Shown here piece by piece: positions 34,652 to 43,268 of a DNA stretch of 64,000 nt; the stretch's first letter is position 1, and each line of letters opens with the position of its first letter. The position numbers and the translations under genes are program-made. The stretch is taken from assembly GCA_002439165.1 (NCBI GenBank), contig DJTE01000033.1, positions 62,001-126,000 on the forward strand, in the 5' to 3' direction. The notes beneath the pieces are model-generated. The model worked only from the letters and a program-made list of their open reading frames with translations, made no database searches and had not been told where the DNA came from. Source of the DNA: Chryseobacterium indologenes. GTDB lineage: Bacteria > Bacteroidota > Bacteroidia > Flavobacteriales > Weeksellaceae.

Positions 34652-35125
34652 TTATTTAATCTCCGACTTTACACTTCCGCATGAAAGCATAGAGCTGCCG
34701 TAATACGGATTAGTGATCTTTTTTTCATCGCTTAGCCAGCTTCCGTCGGCCATTGGGCAGTATTGTACATAAACGGGCTTATCGGAAAGTTTGAATTCTT
34801 TCGTCAAAGCGATCATATTCTCTGAAAGGTTTAGGAAAGTTTCTCTCTGCGCAGCAATATTTCTGGCATCAGAAATTACCGTAGCATCTTTTCTCAGGAT
34901 ATTAAGGTTTCCTTCTGAAACTAATTTATAATCAACCGTAGAAGCAGTTTTAATGAACTCTGCTGCTGCTTTTGAGGTCTTATCAGCATCATCGGAAGCC
35001 AGGGCAGATTTGATGGCGATATAATTCTGGTAAAGTCTGGATACCTGCGCATCTTTTTTAGACTGTGCTGAAACTGAAAGGATTGAAAATAAAGACAGTG
35101 CTGCTGTAATGATATATTTTTTCAT
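34652..35125 (-). CDS. Exported DUF3347 protein, probable copper binding
   Basis: A 157-residue exported protein with signal peptide MKKYIITAALSLFSILSVSA. The middle is helical (YQNYIAIKSALASDDADKTS), and the C-terminal PVYVQYCPMADGSWLSDEKK, ITNPYYGSSMLSCG contains the YCPM, NPYYG and ML-C elements of DUF3347, a family found in copper efflux systems of Bacteroidota, including as a tail of CusB-type adaptors. The Cys and Met residues would bind copper. It lies between the HYC_CC_PP gene and the multicopper oxidase on the same strand. Confidence 0.85.
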   Translation of the reverse strand: MKKYIITAALSLFSILSVSAQSKKDAQVSRLYQNYIAIKSALASDDADKTSKAAAEFIKTASTVDYKLVSEGNLNILRKDATVISDARNIAAQRETFLNLSENMIALTKEFKLSDKPVYVQYCPMADGSWLSDEKKITNPYYGSSMLSCGSVKSEIK

Positions 35126-35244
35126 TGTTTTAAATTTTAGAATTAATTTTTAATAAGGAATTGCTGAATAACGCACGTAATGCGCCGAACCGTGTTGTCC
35201 GCGAAAGCATTATCACCCGGATAATACCAGACAACAGACGGATT

Positions 35245-35625
35245 CTAAATTCTAAAATTACAATGATTGATGTAGATAGGAACCGGCCTGTATTCAGGTG
35301 GGGCATTGATCCTTATCTGGGTAAATTTTGAAGCCGAAAAAGACCGGTCTGTAACGAAAAACTGATGGTCAGGTGCTTTTTCCGGAATCTGATTCAAAAA
35401 ATTAATCTTCAGAAAATCCGATTTTTGGGAATCATCCACTTTTACGACCTTGATCTCTGTTTTGCAGCAGCTTTTTTTATTTTTAACACCGCATTTTCCA
35501 CAGATATCATCTGTTTTCTGGCTTACGGAAACCAATTCCTGCATACAGTAATGAACACTGAAAGCCGCTCCGGAAGAAAACCCGAAGTAGAAAACAGAAA
35601 ACAGTATGGCAAGAATCTTTTTCAT
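35245..35625 (-). CDS. HYC_CC_PP family exported protein
   Basis: A 126-residue exported protein that shows all three name-giving elements: HYC in AFSVHYCMQELVS, CC in CGVKNKKSCCKTEI, and PP in INAPPEYRPVPIYI. The signal peptide MKKILAILFSVFYFGFSSGA runs directly into the HYC motif. Function is unknown, but the family accompanies metal-resistance loci and its cysteines and histidines suggest metal binding. It is the first gene of the copper operon. A 119-base gap to the DUF3347 gene holds a weak stem (GTTGTC...GACAAC, 35197-35236). Confidence 0.85.
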   Translation of the reverse strand: MKKILAILFSVFYFGFSSGAAFSVHYCMQELVSVSQKTDDICGKCGVKNKKSCCKTEIKVVKVDDSQKSDFLKINFLNQIPEKAPDHQFFVTDRSFSASKFTQIRINAPPEYRPVPIYINHCNFRI

Positions 35626-35633
35626 TGATAGGG

Positions 35634-35694
35634 CAAAGTTAAAAATATCTCTGAAATCATTGTTATAAAATTCGGTATACTTGTTATAAAATTC
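35634..35694 (-). promoter_or_regulatory. Promoter and direct repeats of the copper operon
   Basis: On the minus strand TAACTTTG (35634-35641) is an exact -7 element 9 bases before the HYC_CC_PP start codon. Upstream lie two perfect 14-base direct repeats GAATTTTATAACAA (35681-35694 and 35660-35673) with a 21-base period, i.e. two helical turns, ending 18 bases before the -7 element. The layout suggests activator binding at tandem sites. Confidence 0.55.
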
Positions 35695-35710
35695 TGCACA
35701 ATAAATACGA

Positions 35711-35755
35711 GGACAGGAATTCTTCCTATCCCAGGTTAAAGCGTCCCTTCGGGAC
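35711..35755. other. Two hairpins upstream of the copper operon
   Basis: GGACAGGAA-TTC-TTCCTATCC (35711-35731, one mismatch) and GTCCC-TTC-GGGAC (35743-35755). Neither is followed by a T-run on the plus strand. Their role is unknown. Confidence 0.3.
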
Positions 35756-35815
35756 TTTGTGTTTTATATGAACTGTTATACTCTACAATATCAATCTTTA
35801 AAAGAAATAAAAAAA

Positions 35816-35836
35816 ATCTGCAGGATGATCTGCAGA
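35816..35836 (-). terminator. Terminator of the TonB-dependent receptor gene
   Basis: On the minus strand TCTGCAG, 6-base loop, CTGCAGA followed by eight T residues, 36 bases after the receptor stop. Confidence 0.8.
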
Positions 35837-35872
35837 CTTTCTTTTTATTGTATAGCTGATTTTATATCATAT

Positions 35873-38077
35873 TTACAGCTTAAATTCAAGCTTTACATTG
35901 AAGAAACGTCCTGTAAGACGAACAGGAACCGGATACATCTGATTCGAATTATAATCCGTGATCCATTGATTGGCCACTGTATTGTTGATATTGAACGCAT
36001 TGAAAACCTGTACCCCTAAGGTAAGTTCTTCAAAATTACCCCAGAAGCCATATCTCTTTTTCTTGTCTTTGGAATCTATAAATACTTTGGAAAGTCCTAA
36101 ATCCACTCTTTTATAGGCAGGTAAGGTTTTCTGGTACTGATAAGGGTCGGTAAATACAGGAGCCCCGTTAGGAAGTCCCATGGAATAAACCAAAGTAAGG
36201 TTTACTCTCATCGACGGGAATTTCGGCATATAATCCTGATAGAACATGGCAAACCTGAATCTCTGGTCAGTAGGTCTTGGGATGTTTCCTCTTCCGTCTA
36301 TATTTTCGTAGATCCTGGAATAGCTTGCAGACAGCCATGAATCAACTCCGGGAACAAATTCCCCGAAAAGTCTGGTATCAATTCCGTATGCATATCCAGA
36401 AGCATTGTTTTTTCCGGAATAACGGATCCTTACATTATCCATATAATAAGGGATCAGGTTGTCCATTTTCTTGTAATAGGCTTCCGTAGTCAGCTTAAAT
36501 GGTCTGTCATACATATAGAATTCATAGTCGTTGGCAAGGATTACCTGGATGGAACGCTGTGATTTTATATCAGAATTGAAATTACCGTCAAGATCTTTGA
36601 TCTCTTTGTAGAAAGGAGCCTGGTAATAAATTCCTCCCGAAAGCTTGAAAGTCATATCAGATTCCCAGTCCGGCTTTATGGCGAACTGAGCTCTCGGTGA
36701 GAATATGGTTTCTTTATTGAAGCTCCAGTTGGATACTCTTGCTCCGGCATTTAAAAATACTTTACTTGCTCCCCAGTAGAATTTCTGGGAATACTGTGCA
36801 TAAGCCGAAAGTCTTGATGGTTCAATATTATTTTTCCCTGCAATCTGGTAAAACAGTCTGAGATCCCCTGTTCCACCGGTTCTCGGGTCTACAATTGCTA
36901 CCGGAAGGCTGTATCCTGCCGAGTCTACCAGTTTCCATTCGTTGGTAAGATCTTTCAGGTTTTCTTTTTCATATTTGAAGCCTAATTCGATATTGGTATT
37001 TACATTCGGTGAAAAACGGGCTCTGAACTGGGTTCCGTAGGTTTTCACAAACAGGTCATTTCTTGCGTGCTCTATCTGTCCGCCTACATCAAAGCTGGAT
37101 ACAGGGGCCTGCGTTACAGGATCAAAGGTCTGAAGTTCATAGCTTGAAGCGATGGAATAGTATTCTTTTTCCCTGTTCTGATAGGCAAAGCTGTCTAATG
37201 TAAACCTCCATTTGTCTGAAGGCTTATAGTTCAGCGAGAATGTTCCCATCATGTTCTTGTACATATCCTGCTCTTTACCGCCATATCCGATATTGACCGT
37301 AATAGGCTGCTGAAGGCTTCCGAAAGTAACGCTTTTGGCTTTGGGAATCATTTCGTAGTCATTCTTGGAATAATATCCGATGAATGACATGGAAAATTTA
37401 TCACTGACATGATAGTTGATATACGACTGGAAATCCCAGTAGGTAGGATTGAAATCTGTATCTTCATTCAGGGTGTTCAGCACAAGATTGGTATTCCTGT
37501 ATCTCCCGGAGAATAAAGCAGTCAGCTTTTTGTTCTTTGAAGCCAGACCGGTTGTCAGTCTCCCCCCGATCAGACTTGCTTCTCCTGAAACTTCAAATTT
37601 TTCAGGTTCACGGTAATATACATTTAAGGCTGAGGACATTTTATCGCCGTATTTGGCTTCAAAACCTCCCGGGGAGAAGTTTACGATGGACACCATGTCC
37701 GGATTGATGATACTCATCCCTTCCTGCTGAGAGTTTCTGATCAGGAAAGGACGGTAGATCTCAATATCATTGATATAGATAAGGTTTTCGTCATAGTTTC
37801 CGCCACGTACCATATATTGTGAAGAAAGCTCGGTATTGGAACTTACGGAAGGCAGCGTTTTAAGCAGCCCTTCAATTCCTCCTCCTATGGAAGGAACACC
37901 TTTGGTATCTTTTGCTGAGAGCTTTATATTGGTAATATCAGAGGTTCTTCCGACTACTTTTTTCTGGAAAACAACTTCCTCAATATCGGTTACTCTTGTG
38001 GTTGTGTCTTTTTTTCTGTTTTGGGAGAAAATCAGTACAGGAACCATAAGGCTTAGTGGTAAAACTAGTTTTTTCAA
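35873..38077 (-). CDS. TonB-dependent outer-membrane receptor
   Basis: A 734-residue outer-membrane receptor. Signal peptide MKKLVLPLSLMVPVLIFS; plug domain from about residue 30 (IEEVVFQKKVVGRTSDITNI; QYMVRGGNYDENLIYIND; GFEAKYGDKMSSALNV), followed by a beta barrel with alternating aromatic/polar strands ending in the typical aromatic-charged C-terminus (RFFNVKLEFKL). No carboxypeptidase-like N-terminal extension and no SusD partner are present, so it is not a SusCD transporter. The substrate is unknown. It follows kdsA by 44 bases, so transcription may be shared, although there is no functional reason for this. Confidence 0.88.
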   Translation of the reverse strand: MKKLVLPLSLMVPVLIFSQNRKKDTTTRVTDIEEVVFQKKVVGRTSDITNIKLSAKDTKGVPSIGGGIEGLLKTLPSVSSNTELSSQYMVRGGNYDENLIYINDIEIYRPFLIRNSQQEGMSIINPDMVSIVNFSPGGFEAKYGDKMSSALNVYYREPEKFEVSGEASLIGGRLTTGLASKNKKLTALFSGRYRNTNLVLNTLNEDTDFNPTYWDFQSYINYHVSDKFSMSFIGYYSKNDYEMIPKAKSVTFGSLQQPITVNIGYGGKEQDMYKNMMGTFSLNYKPSDKWRFTLDSFAYQNREKEYYSIASSYELQTFDPVTQAPVSSFDVGGQIEHARNDLFVKTYGTQFRARFSPNVNTNIELGFKYEKENLKDLTNEWKLVDSAGYSLPVAIVDPRTGGTGDLRLFYQIAGKNNIEPSRLSAYAQYSQKFYWGASKVFLNAGARVSNWSFNKETIFSPRAQFAIKPDWESDMTFKLSGGIYYQAPFYKEIKDLDGNFNSDIKSQRSIQVILANDYEFYMYDRPFKLTTEAYYKKMDNLIPYYMDNVRIRYSGKNNASGYAYGIDTRLFGEFVPGVDSWLSASYSRIYENIDGRGNIPRPTDQRFRFAMFYQDYMPKFPSMRVNLTLVYSMGLPNGAPVFTDPYQYQKTLPAYKRVDLGLSKVFIDSKDKKKRYGFWGNFEELTLGVQVFNAFNINNTVANQWITDYNSNQMYPVPVRLTGRFFNVKLEFKL

Positions 38078-38121
38078 AAGAAATATTTTAAGAATTTCTA
38101 AAATTAATTATTTTTTAACAA

Positions 38122-38931
38122 TTACAAAATCGATTCTCTGATTCTTGTTAATTTTTGTAATAAATCTTCTAATAAATCCAGTCTTAGCATGTTGGCACCG
38201 TCTGATAAGGCGGTTTCCGGTGTTGGATGGGTTTCGATAAAAATTCCGTCTGCTCCTACCGCAATTCCTGCTTTGGCTACCGTTTCGATCAGGTCCGGCC
38301 GTCCTCCTGTAACTCCGGAGCTCTGATTCGGCTGCTGTAATGAATGGGTAACATCAAGAATAACAGGTGCATACTCTCTCATTGTAGGAATTCCTCTGTA
38401 ATCCACAATCAGATCTGTATATCCGAAAGAATTTCCTCTCTCAATAATGGCTACTTTCTGATTATCGGAATCCGTTATTTTCTGAACGGCAAATTTCATG
38501 GCTTCCGGAGAAAGGAACTGTCCTTTTTTCAGGGTTACACATTTTCCGGTTTTTGCTGCCGCTACCAGAAGATCGGTCTGACGTACCAAAAATGCCGGGA
38601 TCTGCAGGACATCCACATACTGTGCCGCCAGAGCAGCATGTTCATTTTCATGAATATCCGTAGTAGTAGGGATATTAAAGGTCTCTCCTACTTTTTTAAG
38701 AATTTCCAGAGATTTTTCTTCACCGATGGTTGTAAAAGAATCTACACGGCTTCTGTTGGCTTTCTTAAAGCTTCCTTTGAAAATATAAGGAATATTATAT
38801 TTGTCCGTAATACTGATTACTTTTTCGGCAATTCTTAAAGCCATATCTTCCCCTTCAATAATACAAGGGCCGGCAATAAGGAAAAAGTTTTTTGAATCTT
38901 TGTGACGGATATTATCTAAATACTGAATCAT
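38122..38931 (-). CDS. kdsA: 3-deoxy-8-phosphooctulonate synthase
   Basis: A 269-residue TIM-barrel enzyme that condenses phosphoenolpyruvate with arabinose 5-phosphate to Kdo 8-phosphate, the first committed step of Kdo for lipopolysaccharide. Motifs are IAGPCIIEGEDMALRIAEKV, PYIFKGSFKKANRSRVDSFT, TDIHENEHAALAAQYVDVLQ, GQFLSPEAMKFA and ILDVTHSLQQPN. The residue in the AGPC position is cysteine rather than the asparagine of the E. coli enzyme, placing it in the metal-dependent class of KDO8P synthases. Cytoplasmic. Confidence 0.96.
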   Translation of the reverse strand: MIQYLDNIRHKDSKNFFLIAGPCIIEGEDMALRIAEKVISITDKYNIPYIFKGSFKKANRSRVDSFTTIGEEKSLEILKKVGETFNIPTTTDIHENEHAALAAQYVDVLQIPAFLVRQTDLLVAAAKTGKCVTLKKGQFLSPEAMKFAVQKITDSDNQKVAIIERGNSFGYTDLIVDYRGIPTMREYAPVILDVTHSLQQPNQSSGVTGGRPDLIETVAKAGIAVGADGIFIETHPTPETALSDGANMLRLDLLEDLLQKLTRIRESIL

Positions 38932-39246
38932 TTTTTATTTGAATTAAAAGTTCAGTAAAAATACTGAGAAAGTTTCAGAATAGGAAATTCTTTTATACAG
39001 TATCTTCTGATAAAATCCATTAATGATGATAAAAGTCTCTTTTAGAGTCTGAATTATAAATCCTGAACTTAAAAATATAGGCTGCAACCGATGTCTGTGG
39101 GGAATAAAAGTATGCCGGAAAACGCCAGATAGCGGTGTTTAAACCATTATGATATCTGCCAATAAAAGTGCTCTATCACCTCATATCAAAAAATTAAAAA
39201 CCCGTCCTGATACAGAACGGATTTTCGTATAATCAAAAGGTTAATT
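38932..39246. other. Intergenic region between kdsA and an aldo/keto reductase
   Basis: About 300 bases with no coding potential. It contains the kdsA upstream region and the terminator at 39201-39220. No exact -7 element was found for kdsA. Confidence 0.35.
39201..39220 (-). terminator. Terminator of the aldo/keto reductase gene
   Basis: On the minus strand CCGTTCTG, short loop, CAGGACGGG followed by TTTTTAATTTTTT, 27 bases after the stop. Confidence 0.8.
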
Positions 39247-40194
39247 TTAATACCTGCTTGCCTGATTAAGCAAATCTATATCTTCTTTATCTAAAACAAG
39301 TTCCGGGGCACTGAACAGGGTTTCAAGCTGTGATGCACTGGTAGCACTTACGATAGGTGCGGTGATCAGAGGGTTGGAAAGAAGCCAGGCCAATGCAGCC
39401 GTGCTCTGTGAAGTCTGATGCTTTTCACTGACCTGATCGAGAGCTTTCAAGACTTCAAGGCCTTTCGGATTCAGGTATTTGCGGACACCTTCTCCTCTCT
39501 GGCTTTTTGAAAGATCTGCTTCCGTACGGTACTTTCCGGTCAGAAAACCTGCGGCCAGCGACCAGTATGGAAATACACTCAGATCATATTGTTCAGCCAA
39601 CGGGGCATAATTTTTTTCAAATCCTTCCCTTTCCATCAGATTATAATGAGGCTGAAGGGCAACATATTTCGGGAGATTTTCTCTTTCGGAAGCATCAAAT
39701 GAAGCTTTCAGCCGTTCAGGAGAGAGATTGGACGCTGCTATATAGCGTACTTTTCCGGCTTTGATGATTTCATCGTACGCTGAAAGGGTTTCTTCTACCG
39801 GAGTGGTGTTATCATCAAAATGGGTGTAATACAGATCAATATGATCCGTCTGAAGACGCTTCAGGGACTCATCCACAGATTTCAGGATGTGCTTTTTACT
39901 GATGTCATACCCATGTTCCTGGGTTTCAGATCCAACTTTGGTTGCAAGAACAATATTGTTCCGGCTGGCACGGCTTTTCATCCATTTTCCGATAATTTCT
40001 TCGGACTGCCCTCCTTTTCCGTTCACCCACCATGAATAGGTATCTGCGGTATCTATAAAGTTGAATCCTGCATCTGTAAACTGATCCAGGATATCAAAAG
40101 ACTGCTTTTCGTCCAGGGTCCATCCGAAAACATTTCCTCCGAAATTAACCGGGGCAACTGTCAGATCTGTATTTCTGATCTTTCTTTTTTCCAT
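39247..40194 (-). CDS. Aldo/keto reductase
   Basis: A 315-residue AKR superfamily oxidoreductase. N-terminal KIRNTDLTVAPVNFGGNVFG, the catalytic Asp-Tyr segment FNFIDTADTYSWW, LATKVGSET with catalytic Lys, and HIDLYYTHFDDNTTP with His. The NADPH-binding end ITAPIVSATSASQLETLFSA is present. It belongs to the YajO/Gcy-like general AKRs, distinct from the AKR at 5.3-6.3 kb. The substrate is unknown. Monocistronic between two terminators. Confidence 0.88.
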   Translation of the reverse strand: MEKRKIRNTDLTVAPVNFGGNVFGWTLDEKQSFDILDQFTDAGFNFIDTADTYSWWVNGKGGQSEEIIGKWMKSRASRNNIVLATKVGSETQEHGYDISKKHILKSVDESLKRLQTDHIDLYYTHFDDNTTPVEETLSAYDEIIKAGKVRYIAASNLSPERLKASFDASERENLPKYVALQPHYNLMEREGFEKNYAPLAEQYDLSVFPYWSLAAGFLTGKYRTEADLSKSQRGEGVRKYLNPKGLEVLKALDQVSEKHQTSQSTAALAWLLSNPLITAPIVSATSASQLETLFSAPELVLDKEDIDLLNQASRY

Positions 40195-40346
40195 AAGAAT
40201 AATTTTACTAAAGAGATACTAAGGTAAGGAATATCAGGAAGGATCACTTATTCAAAATAGGCATTTCGCTTATAGTTTTTATTCATGAAAAAGCTGATGA
40301 ATTCTTTAAATTAAATGATACCGACAATGGAAAGTCTGCATCACAA

Positions 40347-40375
40347 AAACAGTCCTCCCGAAAGAAGACTGTTTT
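40347..40375 (-). terminator. Terminator of the 602-residue protein gene
   Basis: On the minus strand AAAACAGTC, 12-base loop, GACTGTTTT, 24 bases after the stop. Confidence 0.75.
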
Positions 40376-40398
40376 AATCTATCAATTAAAAAGAGCTG

Positions 40399-42207
40399 TT
40401 ACTTTGAAGCCTGAGGAATCTCAATGGCTGTAAGTTCCAGTTTATGTTTCTGCAGCTGCAGGTTTATGGTATCCCGTGTATTTTTAAAGAAAGAAGATTT
40501 TTTAAAAAGTTCATGGTAATATTCTATGCCTTCCAGCAGATTCTTTTTGAATGCATTCCACTTTTTGGTTTGAGCATGGGTAACAGATACAGAAGATGTT
40601 TCCATTTCTTTTTTTAAATAATCAATGTACATTTTGAGTTCACTGATGAACATATTCGGGCGGTGGTTATCCGGAAGGATGTTGGCATTGCCGTAAATAT
40701 GCTGTACCATTTCAGTTAGGGAGACTTCTTTATCAAAAAAAGCAAGATTAGGCCCCGGACATATCACAACTCCCTGTTTTTCTCCTTTGATCCGGATATT
40801 CTGCTCCATATAAGCTGAATTGACCAGCCCCACACACAGGCAGGCTTTATCTGTAATCTGCGCTTTTCTCCGGTTAAATTCCTCTGCGGATAATGTTTCT
40901 TTTTCCGACTGAAGCTCTTCCAGTTTTATATCCTGATATTTTTTAGATGCCGTACAGGTACCTTCCGGAGAATATTCTTTATTCAGTGCCAGAAGCTTTT
41001 TCGGACATGAACTTCCGTATCTTCCGGCTGTTTCTTTCTGATATTTCAGTATTTCGTTGGAGGTTCCCCGAACGGTATTGAAAGGAACGCCTAAAGGTGA
41101 TATATTGCTCGTATAATAGTCCCGTTCTTTCGCTTTCAGAAGGAGTTTTCTGGTATCAGGATCTACGGAGGTCGCTTCCGGAACCAGCAGGAACGGAGAT
41201 CCCCATCCTACGCTGTCCACATTGTAGTTTTCAAGAAGGAATTCATGTTCTTCCGAAGTTCCTACCCCGCCCTGAACGGTAATTTTTATCTCCAAAGGCT
41301 GAGAAACAGTAGATTTTCCTTTCTGTTCCAGCGCGGCTGTCATTAAAGTATGAGCCGACTGAATCAGATCATTCTTTTTTTGCTTAAATTCTTCCATAAT
41401 AGGCCCCAGCAGCAGCCCTTCCGTAGCAAATGCGTGTCCGCCGCAGTTAAGCCCCGATTCTATTCTGTATTCAGAAACCCAAAGCCCTTTTTTAGCCAGA
41501 AAATTCCCCTGGATCATGGCTGAACGGAAATCACTTACTTTTAAGATAATTTTCTTTTTTATCATTCCGTTCTGATCAGGAAAGAAATCGTCAAATTCTT
41601 CAAGATAGCTGTATAAACGAGGATTCATCCCGGCAGATAAGACCACGGAAGAAGACAGTTTGCTGTTGGCAAAACCCCGCAATGAAGCATGCGCATCATT
41701 GTAGATCACCGGAAGCTGCTCCCCTTTTTTATAGTTATCCTTATCTACTTTTGTCATGATATTGACATCTATATTTCCGGGCATTAAATTGGTTTCAATA
41801 AAATTTCTGACCACACACCCAAAATGATCCTTCTGACTGATAAGCTGCTGAAGTCCGGCTTTTAAATCTGAACTGTTGGGAAGAATCGAGATAAAGTTTT
41901 TTAATGCCTCTCTGTTTTTACTGATCTCCTGCTTGAACGATTCAAATTTTTCATTTACGATATCATCTACCATATCCAGGTAAGCCGTAATTCTTTTGGC
42001 TCTGTAATCCTCTGTTTTCACAGGGATTCCCAGATAATTGAGATTGAATTTTTTGTTATAAAAATCTTTCATTTTCTCCAGGATCTCATCATCAATAATA
42101 GAGATCACGGAAGATATTCCATATTGCGCGACACGAATCGGGCTGTCTATCGTATAGGCAAGCCCCATTACCGGAATATGGAAATTGTGCAAAGGTTTTT
42201 TTGTCAT
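40399..42207 (-). CDS. Uncharacterised 602-residue protein, possible FMN TIM-barrel (nitronate monooxygenase-like) core
   Basis: No family was recognised with certainty. The N-terminus FHIPVMGLAYTIDSPIRVAQ, YGISSVISIID reads like the P-x-M...A-x-x-G-I-x-x-V opening of nitropropane dioxygenase/FabK-type flavin barrels. GLNCGGHAFATEGLL (253-267) resembles their EAGGH motif, and VQGGVGTSEEHEFLLENYNV (311-330) followed by GWGSPFLLVPEAT (334-346) resembles the GG(I/V)-phosphate loop and G-T-x-F-L-x-x-E-A. An unusual cysteine group follows: C401, C418, C456, C458, C483. These may bind an iron-sulfur cluster or zinc. Residues 530-602 are helical. There is no signal peptide. It is monocistronic. Function is open; treat the flavin-barrel idea as a hypothesis. 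Confidence 0.6.
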   Translation of the reverse strand: MTKKPLHNFHIPVMGLAYTIDSPIRVAQYGISSVISIIDDEILEKMKDFYNKKFNLNYLGIPVKTEDYRAKRITAYLDMVDDIVNEKFESFKQEISKNREALKNFISILPNSSDLKAGLQQLISQKDHFGCVVRNFIETNLMPGNIDVNIMTKVDKDNYKKGEQLPVIYNDAHASLRGFANSKLSSSVVLSAGMNPRLYSYLEEFDDFFPDQNGMIKKKIILKVSDFRSAMIQGNFLAKKGLWVSEYRIESGLNCGGHAFATEGLLLGPIMEEFKQKKNDLIQSAHTLMTAALEQKGKSTVSQPLEIKITVQGGVGTSEEHEFLLENYNVDSVGWGSPFLLVPEATSVDPDTRKLLLKAKERDYYTSNISPLGVPFNTVRGTSNEILKYQKETAGRYGSSCPKKLLALNKEYSPEGTCTASKKYQDIKLEELQSEKETLSAEEFNRRKAQITDKACLCVGLVNSAYMEQNIRIKGEKQGVVICPGPNLAFFDKEVSLTEMVQHIYGNANILPDNHRPNMFISELKMYIDYLKKEMETSSVSVTHAQTKKWNAFKKNLLEGIEYYHELFKKSSFFKNTRDTINLQLQKHKLELTAIEIPQASK

Positions 42208-42638
42208 ATTTTTTAATAAAAGTTCTTCATTAATAATACACTAAAATCCTTTTTAAACTAATTCACTGCTTAAATATATTACTTTAACATGAATTATGCA
42301 CCGAATACTATTTTTAAAATTAAAAACCTGCGAAATATCATTCTTTTGCCACAGATCCTGAGTTTTTATTTTTCAGTTACCGCCAATTTTTATGCTTATG
42401 TTTACTTTCCTGTTTTATCTTTGTCTGTGAGTTCATGACTTCAGTTCTTTTTCACAAGTCCGGATTGCCGGTTTTCGGGAAACTCTTTTTCTAAAAAAGA
42501 CTAAAAAGGTCCGCCACAGCCAACGATTGTAAGGTTTAAAATTTTCTATTCATTTCATAAGGCACAACCGGATATTTTATACAGTCGATAATAATTAACA
42601 CCATCTGCCGTTCTTTAGATCATTAAACTTATCCTACC
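42208..42638. other. Divergent intergenic region with an orphan promoter element
   Basis: About 430 bases. TATCTTTG (42416-42423) matches the -7 consensus on the plus strand but lies 216 bases upstream of the OmpH-like gene, so either a long leader or an unannotated transcript is implied. CCACAGATCCTGAG near 42350 resembles the edge of the intergenic repeats seen at 49.6 and 58.7 kb. Confidence 0.35.
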
Positions 42639-43163
42639 ATGAAAAACCTGAAAACACTCTTCACATTTTTAGTATTCTTATTTTTTAATTTCAGCAGTGC
42701 ACAGAAAACAGGGTATGTAGATATTCAGTACATTTTGGAGAAAATGCCCCAATATAAGGAAGCAGAAGCAAGATTAAATGCTCAGATTAAGACATGGGAA
42801 CTGGAACTCCAGCGTTTACAGTCTGAGTATGAAATCAAAAAATCAAACTTTGACAGCGAAAAGGTTTTACTGGTTGGAAATCAACTGAAGATAAGAGAAA
42901 AAGAAATAGAGGAACTTGAGAAAAGCATTAAAAATACAACCAGCTTAAGATTCGGATCTAACGGAGAAATTACGACTCTCAGAAAAAACCTGATTGTCCC
43001 CTTTGAAGACCAGATCCATAATGCAATCACAATAATTGCTGAAAAGAATGGATTGAGCACGGTTCACAATAAAGACAGCAATATTCTTTATCTTCAAAAA
43101 AGATTCGATTATACAGAAAAAGTACTGGAGTTTCTTTTAAAAGGAGCATCAGTAAAAAAATGA
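42639..43163 (+). CDS. OmpH/Skp-family periplasmic chaperone
   Basis: A 174-residue exported protein. Signal peptide MKNLKTLFTFLVFLFFNFSS is followed by KTGYVDIQYILEKMPQYKEA, the typical Skp/OmpH opening (GYVDxxxILxxMPxY), then a long coiled coil (residues 45-110, ELELQRLQSEYEIKKSNFDS) and the C-terminal region AEKNGLSTVHNKDSNILYL. Skp trimers hold outer-membrane proteins on the way to the BAM complex. In Bacteroidota the main copies lie downstream of bamA; this is a stand-alone copy and may have a special client. Confidence 0.88.
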   Translation: MKNLKTLFTFLVFLFFNFSSAQKTGYVDIQYILEKMPQYKEAEARLNAQIKTWELELQRLQSEYEIKKSNFDSEKVLLVGNQLKIREKEIEELEKSIKNTTSLRFGSNGEITTLRKNLIVPFEDQIHNAITIIAEKNGLSTVHNKDSNILYLQKRFDYTEKVLEFLLKGASVKK

Positions 43164-43199
43164 TAACACGAAATGAGCACCATAAAAGTATCAATAAAA

Positions 43200-43240
43200 A
43201 AAGCAAAAAAGACAGCCGGAAACTGTTTCTCTTTTGCTTT
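43200..43240. terminator. Bidirectional terminator
   Basis: AAAGCAAAA...ACAG, loop, CTGT...TTTTGCTTT forms a long stem with internal mismatches between the OmpH-like gene and the convergent efflux operon. Confidence 0.7.
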
Positions 43241-43268
43241 ATGAGGATAAGAAATAGATGAAGTATTT

